Part shown: piece by piece, positions 57,623 through 63,892 of the stretch | How the letters are laid out: the number at the start of each line of letters is the position of its first letter | How positions within the stretch are numbered: position 1 is the first letter of the stretch | Virus record (IMG/VR): IMGVR_UViG_3300042924_006566 | Coordinates: 1 to 64,000 of that record | Reading direction: 5' to 3' (one strand) | Source: a virus | DNA: 64,000 nucleotides | Notes under the pieces: generated by a model | The model's database searches: none | Seen by the model: only the letters and a program-made list of their open reading frames with translations | Told to the model about the DNA's origin: nothing | Program-made: the position numbers and the translations under genes

Positions 57623-58762
57623 TTAAGTTAAAATTTCTTTTGGTACGGTTGTTTGTGTGGATTCCGTGTCGCCACTTACACTAGGATCAACCTTACTGTA
57701 AAGGTCAAGGAAAGCACTCTTGGTTTCCGAATCAAACCTCGAAACGCACAATTCAATGGCCTTTACACGATTTTTAAAGATTGAGTAAGCTTTTGCAATA
57801 TGCACTAGTCGCCGGGTAGAGATAATTTCATCAACAGCACCTTGATCAAATGATTGACGCACAACATCAGCCCATTGAACCAAATAATCAACAAACTCTT
57901 GATCTGGAATAAGAGGACTCAGAATCTTCTTTTCTGTTTTAATATCAGGATATTCCTGTTCAATAGTAATTGGAAAACGCTCCAAGAAAGCATCATCTAG
58001 AATCTGTGAAAGATAGCGACCTTCATCTGAACCGCGACCTTTGGTGTTTGCGGTAGCAATTACATTGAATCCTGATACGGGAGTGACCAGTTCACCATTC
58101 TTTTTATTATAGTATGGCTTACCTTCTAGAATACCCTGTAAGCACATAAGTTTATTTGAACCGCGGTCAACCTCATCAATCAGAAGGACTGCACCTTTCT
58201 TCATTGCTTGAATAACAGGACCATCCCGATTAACAACATTACCATTAACAAGAGTTGGACCACCGAGAAGATCAGACTCATCAGTTTCAATCGAAATGTT
58301 AACACGAATACATTCACGCTGCAAGACTGCGCAAACTTGTTCAACCATGAGTGTTTTACCATTTCCCGATAGACCTGTAATGAACACAGGATAAAACATC
58401 CGAGATTTAACAATATTAGACAGGTCTTTAAAAAATCCAAATTGAACATAGTCAGGATAAAGAGTGGGGATTGAAGTGTCGGAATCGTCAATCAATTTAG
58501 GTTGACGAAAAGAAACCACCTGAGCAGATAGATTCATTTCAAGTTCAGGTTCTTTTTGTTTAATTTGTTGCGTACCAATATTGGGTAGTCGATACAAACC
58601 TCGGTCGTATCGATGTTCAGACTTAGTTACAAGCCAATGGGGATAGGGCACACCTTTTTCTTCAACTACAGAATTGATATTATCGCGAGTGATAATTGCA
58701 CCAATACCAAACTTTTCTTCAGCAGCGAGAACAAATGCACGACCGTTTCGATTTAGACTCAT
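57623..58762 (-). CDS. cobS: CobS/MoxR-like AAA+ ATPase
   Basis: A 379-residue protein with an AAA_5/MoxR core. Walker A is ITGLSGNGKTLMVEQVCAVL (about residue 140), IETDESDLLGGPTLVNG follows, Walker B is AVLLIDEVDRGSNKLMCLQGILEG, sensor 1 is GFNVIATANTKGRGSDEGR, the arginine finger region is DDAFLERFPI, and STRRLVHIAKAY is the sensor-2 end. Phage homologues are usually called CobS (cobaltochelatase ATPase) in environmental T4-like phages, where the CobT partner is absent and the true role unclear. GGAG seven bases upstream fixes ATG 58762. It has a dedicated early promoter. Confidence 0.88.
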   Translation of the reverse strand: MSLNRNGRAFVLAAEEKFGIGAIITRDNINSVVEEKGVPYPHWLVTKSEHRYDRGLYRLPNIGTQQIKQKEPELEMNLSAQVVSFRQPKLIDDSDTSIPTLYPDYVQFGFFKDLSNIVKSRMFYPVFITGLSGNGKTLMVEQVCAVLQRECIRVNISIETDESDLLGGPTLVNGNVVNRDGPVIQAMKKGAVLLIDEVDRGSNKLMCLQGILEGKPYYNKKNGELVTPVSGFNVIATANTKGRGSDEGRYLSQILDDAFLERFPITIEQEYPDIKTEKKILSPLIPDQEFVDYLVQWADVVRQSFDQGAVDEIISTRRLVHIAKAYSIFKNRVKAIELCVSRFDSETKSAFLDLYSKVDPSVSGDTESTQTTVPKEILT

Positions 58763-58790
58763 AGATTCACTCCAACATTTCAAAAACTAC

Positions 58791-58819
58791 ATTATAACAA
58801 AAATATGGTTGGTTGGCAA
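58791..58819 (-). promoter_or_regulatory. Sigma70-type promoter (TTGCCA-N17-TATAAT)
   Basis: TTGCCA (58819-58814), 17 nt, TATAAT (58796-58791) on the minus strand before the CobS-like gene. The -35 sits in the 11-nt palindrome GGTTGcCAACC, and a second inverted repeat, ATGTTG-N8-CAACAT (58822-58841), lies directly upstream. Both are possible operator sites. Confidence 0.85.
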
Positions 58820-58840
58820 CCATGTTGCAAATATACAACA

Positions 58841-59101
58841 TCAATCTTCGGTATTCGGATCAATATCCTGGTACATACGTTTTTCCTGGATAGTTAGTTC
58901 ACCACGGATTTTCCTAGGACTGGAACACATTGGGCAACTGGGAATTCCACAATCCAATGCATGGTGTTTTGCAAAACGGTGTCCTTCATGGTCTTTTACA
59001 TCCATATGAAATGTTTTGGCCAGTTTTAGTTGTTTGCGAATTGCATTTTCTTCTTTTTGAATTCGGCGAGAACGTTTTTCTTTTGCTTCTTGGTCACTCA
59101 T
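58841..59101 (-). CDS. Small zinc-binding-like protein, unknown
   Basis: An 86-residue protein with a basic coiled N-terminus (MSDQEAKEKRSRRIQKEENAIRKQLKLAKTFHMDVKDHEG) and a probable metal site HRFAKHHALDCGIPSCPMCSSPRK (CPxC plus His residues). Small zinc knuckles of this form are frequent in phages and may bind nucleic acid. Function unknown. Confidence 0.7.
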   Translation of the reverse strand: MSDQEAKEKRSRRIQKEENAIRKQLKLAKTFHMDVKDHEGHRFAKHHALDCGIPSCPMCSSPRKIRGELTIQEKRMYQDIDPNTED

Positions 59102-59110
59102 AGGTTCTCC

Positions 59111-59527
59111 TTAAATCCAACCACTATCATCAAATTCGATATTTGGATCGGTATCAATATGTATGTGGCCAAATCGAATCACACCATCCCATTTTTCATC
59201 ACGGCCGCCTGATGTTTCAAAATCACTATTGAATTGAATAACAGAACCTAAACGACCAACATCATCAATACCAACGTTAATTTCTGTTAGTTTAATGCAA
59301 CCAATCGAACCCGAATCTACAACAAAAGAATAATGGGCAGATTGATCTGAATATTCACCATCACCATACATGGTGTTATATGTTGCAAACTTACGACCAT
59401 CAGGCATTGTAAATTCACCAGACAAACATTCATTACCTTTAATGGTAATAGAACAGAAATCGTCCCATTCTTCGTCAGTCATTACATAACACAAATCACC
59501 AACATAATACAGACCAGCAGGCATCAT
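59111..59527 (-). CDS. Conserved protein with YVGDLCYV motif, unknown
   Basis: A 138-residue beta-rich protein (MMPAGLYYVGDLCYVMTDEEWDDFCSITIKGNECLSGEFTMPDGRKFATYNTMYGDGEYSDQSAHYSFVVDSGSIGCIK...). The GxYYVGDLCYVM...EWD opening is shared by many phage and bacterial small proteins of unknown role. AAAGGAAAT precedes a double ATG start. It has an acidic C-terminus. Confidence 0.78.
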   Translation of the reverse strand: MMPAGLYYVGDLCYVMTDEEWDDFCSITIKGNECLSGEFTMPDGRKFATYNTMYGDGEYSDQSAHYSFVVDSGSIGCIKLTEINVGIDDVGRLGSVIQFNSDFETSGGRDEKWDGVIRFGHIHIDTDPNIEFDDSGWI

Positions 59528-59542
59528 AATATAATTTCCTTT

Positions 59543-59749
59543 TTAAGAATAATCACCGTTCATTTGGCCAAGAACATAATCAATCACCTTTTGGCGTGAT
59601 TCACCACCAGCCCAATACAATTCATTGGGTGTTTTATTATTGAATGCTTTGTTTTCAGATTGCCACCATATTTCAACATATTTGAAACGGCCGAGAATAG
59701 GAAACATTATTCGATTCAAATCACTTTTAGTAACAGGTTCTTTAATCAT
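59543..59749 (-). CDS. Small protein with DUF2384-like C-terminus
   Basis: A 68-residue protein (MIKEPVTKSDLNRIMFPILGRFKYVEIWWQSENKAFNNKTPNELYWAGGESRQKVIDYVLGQ). The W..NKAFNNKTPNELYWAGGESRQKVIDYV part resembles the toxin-binding domain of MbcA/ParS/Xre-type antitoxins (DUF2384), in which G-x-S/T-P-x-E-L is conserved. No partner toxin is adjacent. It overlaps the upstream gene by four bases. Confidence 0.55.
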   Translation of the reverse strand: MIKEPVTKSDLNRIMFPILGRFKYVEIWWQSENKAFNNKTPNELYWAGGESRQKVIDYVLGQMNGDYS

Positions 59750-60123
59750 ATCAAAAATTCCGTAACCTTTTCATCAGCATTATCAATATTGTATTTCTTG
59801 CAAAATGCTTTCAACAGCTTCGAATCATAGTCATCATACATGATGGAATTGTGGATGGCAAGATATCCTGCCATTTGTGCTTGTGCATATGCTTCAGGCC
59901 CAAAACCAAAAACATCATAAAGCACATAACGATAAGAACCTTTCTTTTCGATTTCACCTTCGTGTATTCGGCGAGATACTGCACAGAAAGCTTTTAATCG
60001 TTGTTCTTCAGTCAAAGAATTCCAATATTCTTCCTGTTCTTTTTCAATTTCATCAAAAACTTCTTGAAAGATTCGTGAAGTTTCTTCTAAATTATCTAGA
60101 GCATTTTTTTGCTTCTCATCCAT
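59746..60123 (-). CDS. Helical acidic protein, unknown
   Basis: A 125-residue protein with an acidic helical first half (MDEKQKNALDNLEETSRIFQEVFDEIEKEQEEYWNSLTEEQRLKAFCAVSRRIHEGEIEKKGSYRYVLYDVFGFGPEAYAQAQMAGYLAIHN...). The motif SYRYVLYDVFGFGPEAYAxAQxAGYLAIHN is known among phage proteins of unknown function. Confidence 0.75.
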   Translation of the reverse strand: MDEKQKNALDNLEETSRIFQEVFDEIEKEQEEYWNSLTEEQRLKAFCAVSRRIHEGEIEKKGSYRYVLYDVFGFGPEAYAQAQMAGYLAIHNSIMYDDYDSKLLKAFCKKYNIDNADEKVTEFLI

Positions 60124-60131
60124 AATGTTAC

Positions 60132-60728
60132 CTAACTTGCAAGAACAATTTTACAAATATGTTCAAGGCGTTCAATGTGTTCAAATGCACGCCATGGACT
60201 AGTATCTACAGCAACCACACCATGACGATCCATACCAACAATGTTATATTTTACTGCACCAGTTTCGGTATTGTAACCTAAATTTGCCACACAGGCAACA
60301 GCCAATTCTTCCGTAATAGGAGGAAGCAATGGTACATTAGGTGCAACACTGGTATATCTACTCAATTCAGGAAATTCATTGAGCAAATCTGGCAATTGTA
60401 TTCCCTTATACATCGCTGCAACAGTATATGTTGGATGAAAATGCAACACAACACGAACCTCGGTGTTTATATTTTGTTGCAATGTTTTATGCATAGGCAA
60501 TTCACCACTGGCCATCAGATTCTTGCTTATATCCGTATAGTGCAAATCAACACCATCCAATGAAATCTTCTTAAACATTTCTGGTTGCAGAGTTTGTTTC
60601 CTCACACCACTTGGTGTTACATAAAAATGGTCACGGTCATGCCATCGAATAGATGCATTACCATCACGAGCAGTAATCCAATTACGTTTGTAAGCTTCTT
60701 GAAATAGTTCTGAAATTGTTTCTAACAT
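60132..60728 (-). CDS. Class II aldolase/adducin family enzyme
   Basis: A 198-residue zinc-dependent class II aldolase-like protein (AraD/FucA family). NWITARDGNASIRWHDRDHFYVTPSGVRKQTL is the phosphate-binding region (GNASxR, TPSG). GELPMHKTL contains the catalytic Glu, and VVLHFHPTYTVAAM supplies two zinc His ligands. A third His is expected in the C-terminal GMDRHGVVAVD. The likely reaction is cleavage or dehydration of a phosphorylated sugar or similar substrate (fuculose-, ribulose- or methylthioribulose-phosphate), but the exact substrate is not visible. Probable auxiliary metabolic gene. One-base overlap with the upstream gene. Confidence 0.85.
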   Translation of the reverse strand: MLETISELFQEAYKRNWITARDGNASIRWHDRDHFYVTPSGVRKQTLQPEMFKKISLDGVDLHYTDISKNLMASGELPMHKTLQQNINTEVRVVLHFHPTYTVAAMYKGIQLPDLLNEFPELSRYTSVAPNVPLLPPITEELAVACVANLGYNTETGAVKYNIVGMDRHGVVAVDTSPWRAFEHIERLEHICKIVLAS

Positions 60729-61099
60729 TAATTTACCTCATCATTAAAATCACCAGGTCTAGCGTGTTTGTCACAAGCAGTATAGTACCAACCTTTGCCT
60801 CGGGTTTTACCTGGTGCGCCACATACTTCACAGGTTTTACCGCTTAGATTTTCAACATGCCAAACCATACCTGAAATCATATCGTCACCACCACGATAAT
60901 AAAATCGCAGAGTGCCAAACTTTTCTTTTACTTGTTCAACAACTACCTGTGGTGCATGGTTATAATCAATGTGATTTTGAATTGATGAACATAGATTATC
61001 AATCAAATCAAACCAACCATCACCACATTCAAAATTATAATGATCAGCAAAAATCTTTGGATATTTTTCGCACAGCAGTTTATCTAAATCTTCTCGCAC
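60728..61099 (-). CDS. Conserved zinc-knuckle protein, unknown
   Basis: A 123-residue protein. CGDGWFDLIDNLCSSIQNHI and VVEQVKEKFGTLRFYYRGGDDMISGMVWHVENLSGKTCEVCGAPGKTRGKGWYYTACDKHA form a recurrent phage and prophage family, with a C-terminal zinc site (CEVCG...CDKH). Function unknown, probably a small regulator or nucleic-acid-binding protein. Confidence 0.82.
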   Translation of the reverse strand: MREDLDKLLCEKYPKIFADHYNFECGDGWFDLIDNLCSSIQNHIDYNHAPQVVVEQVKEKFGTLRFYYRGGDDMISGMVWHVENLSGKTCEVCGAPGKTRGKGWYYTACDKHARPGDFNDEVN

Positions 61100-61112
61100 A
61101 ATTTGTCTCCTC

Positions 61113-61322
61113 TTATTTGTTAACTGGCCATGCCCAATATAATTGAATCCAATCTTTCAAACAATGTTCAAATGTATACATTTTATCTGTCAATTCTTTG
61201 CCGTACTTTTCACATTTATTTTCATACCAATATGGCCAATACATTTGTTTAATGTCTTCTTCAGATACTGTTAATTTGTGATCACCTTTAGCATCGTATT
61301 CCATGTATGCATAGTAACGCAT
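61113..61322 (-). CDS. Small aromatic-rich protein, unknown
   Basis: A 69-residue protein (MRYYAYMEYDAKGDHKLTVSEEDIKQMYWPYWYENKCEKYGKELTDKMYTFEHCLKDWIQLYWAWPVNK). The pattern ...LTVSEEDI...YW.YW...M.K..K........CLKDWI.VYWAW recurs in environmental T4-like phages. Function unknown. Confidence 0.78.
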   Translation of the reverse strand: MRYYAYMEYDAKGDHKLTVSEEDIKQMYWPYWYENKCEKYGKELTDKMYTFEHCLKDWIQLYWAWPVNK

Positions 61323-61330
61323 TTATATTA

Positions 61331-61534
61331 TTACCAATGTTCCGATGTTGCAACAGGTACAGTTACAGTGACCAATTCACCACACAGAAGATATTCAAAT
61401 TGAAGATCAATTGTATAACCAACAGCACAACTATCATGTACCAGTTGCACAGATTTATCATAAACATTGAATTTTTCCATAACTGAAAGAATTCGTTGAA
61501 CATCATTATAGTTAAGATTTATTGTTTGTTTCAT
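61331..61534 (-). CDS. Small conserved protein, unknown
   Basis: A 67-residue protein (MKQTINLNYNDVQRILSVMEKFNVYDKSVQLVHDSCAVGYTIDLQFEYLLCGELVTVTVPVATSEHW), with helix then beta-hairpin. It overlaps the small membrane gene upstream by 23 nt. Function unknown. Confidence 0.7.
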   Translation of the reverse strand: MKQTINLNYNDVQRILSVMEKFNVYDKSVQLVHDSCAVGYTIDLQFEYLLCGELVTVTVPVATSEHW

Positions 61535-61682
61535 CTTTGTTCCAGTGTTCCCATGGTTTAGTATCTATGAGCATGAATAGTGCAAGAAAAGAAAAGAAAA
61601 GTGCAGGTTCTTTTGTTATGGTAATTTCCATGGATGATAGTAGGTATCCAAGAATACCATATACAATTAGGTTCATCAACAT
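61512..61682 (-). CDS. Small membrane protein (56 aa)
   Basis: This short frame fills the 147-nt gap between two genes. Its ATG overlaps the stop of the upstream gene (TAATG). It reads MLMNLIVYGILGYLLSSMEI, then TITKEPALFFSFLALFMLID, then TKPWEHWNKDETNNKS. Two hydrophobic segments and a charged C-terminal tail suggest a membrane protein. The stop/start overlap makes it convincing. Function unknown. Confidence 0.7.
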   Translation of the reverse strand: MLMNLIVYGILGYLLSSMEITITKEPALFFSFLALFMLIDTKPWEHWNKDETNNKS

Positions 61683-61909
61683 TATTCAACTCCAAAATGT
61701 TCTTTAATATCATCTACACAGGCGTTACGCATAGCATCTTCAATTTGATTTCGATAGTCGCGATAACCATTCGGTGTTTTATTGATTATATCAATGCATT
61801 CTTCAACAATCAATTTAGCAAATTTTTCAATATCAATATGTCCATTAAAATGTTTTACATGAGTAATAGATACTTCTGATTGTTGCAATAAATCGAAAAG
61901 TTTATTCAT
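61682..61909 (-). CDS. Small helical protein, unknown
   Basis: A 75-residue protein (MNKLFDLLQQSEVSITHVKHFNGHIDIEKFAKLIVEECIDIINKTPNGYRDYRNQIEDAMRNACVDDIKEHFGVE). The pattern ...FAKLIVEECIDIINK......AxxxIKxHFGVE is very widespread among T4-like phages, always without a function. It overlaps the upstream gene by four bases. Confidence 0.85.
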   Translation of the reverse strand: MNKLFDLLQQSEVSITHVKHFNGHIDIEKFAKLIVEECIDIINKTPNGYRDYRNQIEDAMRNACVDDIKEHFGVE

Positions 61910-62481
61910 ATTCTCTCCGTAATTAATATAATTTTCTTGTTTTCACCTGTGGGTTTTACATACTTCTGAGCAATAGAATCCTTATCATCCCATTTCATAC
62001 TCACAGACTTACGATTGGCAGGTAACCCGGCAGTATAACCAATTTGTTTCCAATTGTCGGCAAGATATACTGAGCCACTCTTATTCCCACCAATGGTCGT
62101 GATAATCGCCCTTAGATTGTCACCATATCTTTGATACCAATCTTTTTTAACCCTTCGGCGTATGGCCTTTAATATCTGAGAGCCAAGGTTTGGAATCTTT
62201 TCGACCATGCAGAATCGTTTATTGTCGGCAACTTCATTGAATATTCCATCATATTCTGATTGACTCATGCCAAAATGATTCAGAATAGATTTAGGCGTAG
62301 GTTTAAAACCAGAACCAACCCAAAAGGTGCCAATATCTTTTCCCTCATATGCAGTAGAAATAATATATTTCATACAGCGGCCTACAGTTCTCGCCGAAGC
62401 CACATAGGAATGGTGCTGTATGACCATTTGATCAGCAATACTCTTATCTTCGGGTGTTTCGGCAATTCTCAGAGAAATCAT
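61906..62481 (-). CDS. Mom/DruA-like GNAT-fold protein
   Basis: A 191-residue protein with features of the Mom superfamily and DUF4338: HHSYVASARTVGRCMKYIISTAYEGKDIGTFWVGSGFKPTP (about residues 23-63), a helical middle, then RAIITTIGGNKSGSVYLADNWKQIGYTAGLPANRKS (about 122-158). The G-x-V-Y-x-A-x-N-W-x-x-(V/I)-G-x-T-x-G pattern is the acyl-donor/substrate part. Phage Mu Mom changes adenine to a carbamoylmethyl form that resists restriction. DruA-type relatives occur in defence systems. DNA modification is therefore a possible role, inferred from motif shape. It overlaps both neighbours by four bases. Confidence 0.5.
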   Translation of the reverse strand: MISLRIAETPEDKSIADQMVIQHHSYVASARTVGRCMKYIISTAYEGKDIGTFWVGSGFKPTPKSILNHFGMSQSEYDGIFNEVADNKRFCMVEKIPNLGSQILKAIRRRVKKDWYQRYGDNLRAIITTIGGNKSGSVYLADNWKQIGYTAGLPANRKSVSMKWDDKDSIAQKYVKPTGENKKIILITERI

Positions 62482-62720
62482 TCTACCTCAAAATAGATTC
62501 CGTCTTCTTCAGCCATAATACGAACTACCTTACGGCCATCAATCGAATAACCCGCCGAAATAAATGGACCGCCAGGGGGATCGAAAAACTCTAAATCCTT
62601 CATATCATTACCACCAAATCGGCAATATAGAATTTCACTACCAAACTTATAGATATTCCCACTCACGGGTACAAATGACATAACATCACCATAACTGGAT
62701 TTAACAATAATTGTTTTCAT
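62478..62720 (-). CDS. Small beta-rich protein, unknown
   Basis: An 80-residue protein (MKTIIVKSSYGDVMSFVPVSGNIYKFGSEILYCRFGGNDMKDLEFFDPPGGPFISAGYSIDGRKVVRIMAEEDGIYFEVE), predicted all-beta. The FDPPGGPFISxG core is recurrent in phage small proteins. It is translationally coupled to the Mom-like gene by ATGA overlap. Confidence 0.75.
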   Translation of the reverse strand: MKTIIVKSSYGDVMSFVPVSGNIYKFGSEILYCRFGGNDMKDLEFFDPPGGPFISAGYSIDGRKVVRIMAEEDGIYFEVE

Positions 62721-62731
62721 AATTTACCTCA

Positions 62732-63619
62732 TCAACCACAAATAGTATACTCAGCAAGATTACGCCAGTTGGCACCTGCATTAGCGCGGATATTTGTAAC
62801 CTGAATCAGAGTACGCAGCGACAATTCCTTGACCGTATCCTTGAGTTGGTCGATAAGATTAAGAGCATCTACCTTATGTTGCTTGCTGAATTCAGGCATA
62901 AACTCATCAGAATCCATAATGAACCGCATACGCTCAATCTTTTGAGCAGTAGTCATGGACAGGTCAACAGCCATCGAGCGCGTGATAATGGCCTGGTCAA
63001 TCTGGGAAGAGGACAAATTGGAGATGAAAACAACACGGCCCTTAAATTCGAAGGAAGTAGGCAGGTCATCATCACGAATATCCGCACGCCATGAAATAAT
63101 ACGGCGAGAATAAGAATCAAGAGCACCTTTCAACAGATTAAGGGAAACTGGATCCTTGAGTACGGAATCGCAATCATCAAACACCAAAACACCGTCACGG
63201 TTTTCCCACAGCAAACGATACAAACCTTTCGGCGTGGAGTAACCTTTGATAACACGGAAGGACTTGTGGTGATTGATACGGAAACCAACCTCAAGGGCGT
63301 CCACGGTGGTAACATCCTTGAAACCACCATTCTCCAGAGTCTTGGACACCGTATAGGACTTGCCAAGACCACCAGGACCAGTGATAACCACGGACGATTG
63401 TGCACCATTGGCGAGCATGGTCACCATATCGGTAACGAAACCAAAGCGTTCATTGATAGAAAAGCGGGACTCACGGGAAGGCTCCTTAACATCCGCGGTT
63501 TTGGCGGACAAACCGGCCTTGCGCAAAACATAATCCATATGAGCGCGACTGGCACGCTTGACAATCTTGCCGTTGATAAGAGCCTGGTATTTGCCGTTAA
63601 CGAAAGTAACTTGGGTCAT
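62732..63619 (-). CDS. AAA+ ATPase
   Basis: A 295-residue ATPase. Walker A is SSVVITGPGGLGKSYTVSKTL (about residue 75), Walker B is GVLVFDDCDSVL (about 145), sensor 1 is GRVVFISNLSSSQIDQ, and the arginine region is DQAIITRSMAVDLSM. The N-terminal 50 residues carry a small Lys/Arg-rich domain. The role could be DNA replication, repair or remodelling. ATG 63619 is chosen because upstream codons run through the promoter. Codon use is visibly more GC-rich (near 50%) than that of neighbours (about 30-35%), consistent with high expression or recent acquisition. Confidence 0.85.
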   Translation of the reverse strand: MTQVTFVNGKYQALINGKIVKRASRAHMDYVLRKAGLSAKTADVKEPSRESRFSINERFGFVTDMVTMLANGAQSSVVITGPGGLGKSYTVSKTLENGGFKDVTTVDALEVGFRINHHKSFRVIKGYSTPKGLYRLLWENRDGVLVFDDCDSVLKDPVSLNLLKGALDSYSRRIISWRADIRDDDLPTSFEFKGRVVFISNLSSSQIDQAIITRSMAVDLSMTTAQKIERMRFIMDSDEFMPEFSKQHKVDALNLIDQLKDTVKELSLRTLIQVTNIRANAGANWRNLAEYTICG

Positions 63620-63649
63620 AGTGCTGTGCTTTGTTGAGTGAATAAATGG

Positions 63650-63677
63650 ATTGTAGCGGATGGACGGAAAATGGCAA
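63650..63677 (-). promoter_or_regulatory. Sigma70-type promoter (TTGCCA-N16-TACAAT)
   Basis: TTGCCA (63677-63672), 16 nt, TACAAT (63655-63650) on the minus strand upstream of the AAA+ gene. It follows directly after a terminator, so it starts a new unit. The -35 context CTTGCCATTT is shared with the promoter at 52824-52852. Confidence 0.78.
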
Positions 63678-63685
63678 GCGGAATG

Positions 63686-63710
63686 AAAAAAGTCGACCAT
63701 TGCGGTCGAC
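63686..63710 (-). terminator. Factor-independent terminator
   Basis: The minus-strand hairpin GTCGACC-GCAAT-GGTCGAC (63710-63692) is followed by TTTTTT (63691-63686). It ends leftward transcription from the small membrane gene at the right edge, just before the AAA+ promoter. Confidence 0.9.
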
Positions 63711-63735
63711 TATTCGTTGTATAAAAACAACACTT

Positions 63736-63891
63736 TCAATAATTGTATACAATGTTTACAAAATTTGTAAAATTAAATGCGGACAAAAATAAACAAAACC
63801 ATCCAGATTTATTATTACCGTATTTGAAATCTTCAATTGATACTAACAAAGCCAAACCAGTTAGCATCAAAAATAAAAACATTATTAACAT
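63736..63891 (-). CDS. Small membrane protein (51 aa)
   Basis: A short minus-strand frame. ATG 63891 comes one base after the stop of the gene at the window edge. It reads MLIMFLFLMLTGLALLVSIE, then DFKYGNNKSG, then WFCLFLSAFNFTNFVNIVYNY. Two hydrophobic segments around a charged turn look like a two-pass membrane protein. A terminator follows 25 nt after its stop, as expected for the last gene of an operon. An 83-codon open frame on the opposite strand is the alternative reading, judged less likely. Confidence 0.6.
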   Translation of the reverse strand: MLIMFLFLMLTGLALLVSIEDFKYGNNKSGWFCLFLSAFNFTNFVNIVYNY

Positions 63892-63892
63892 A

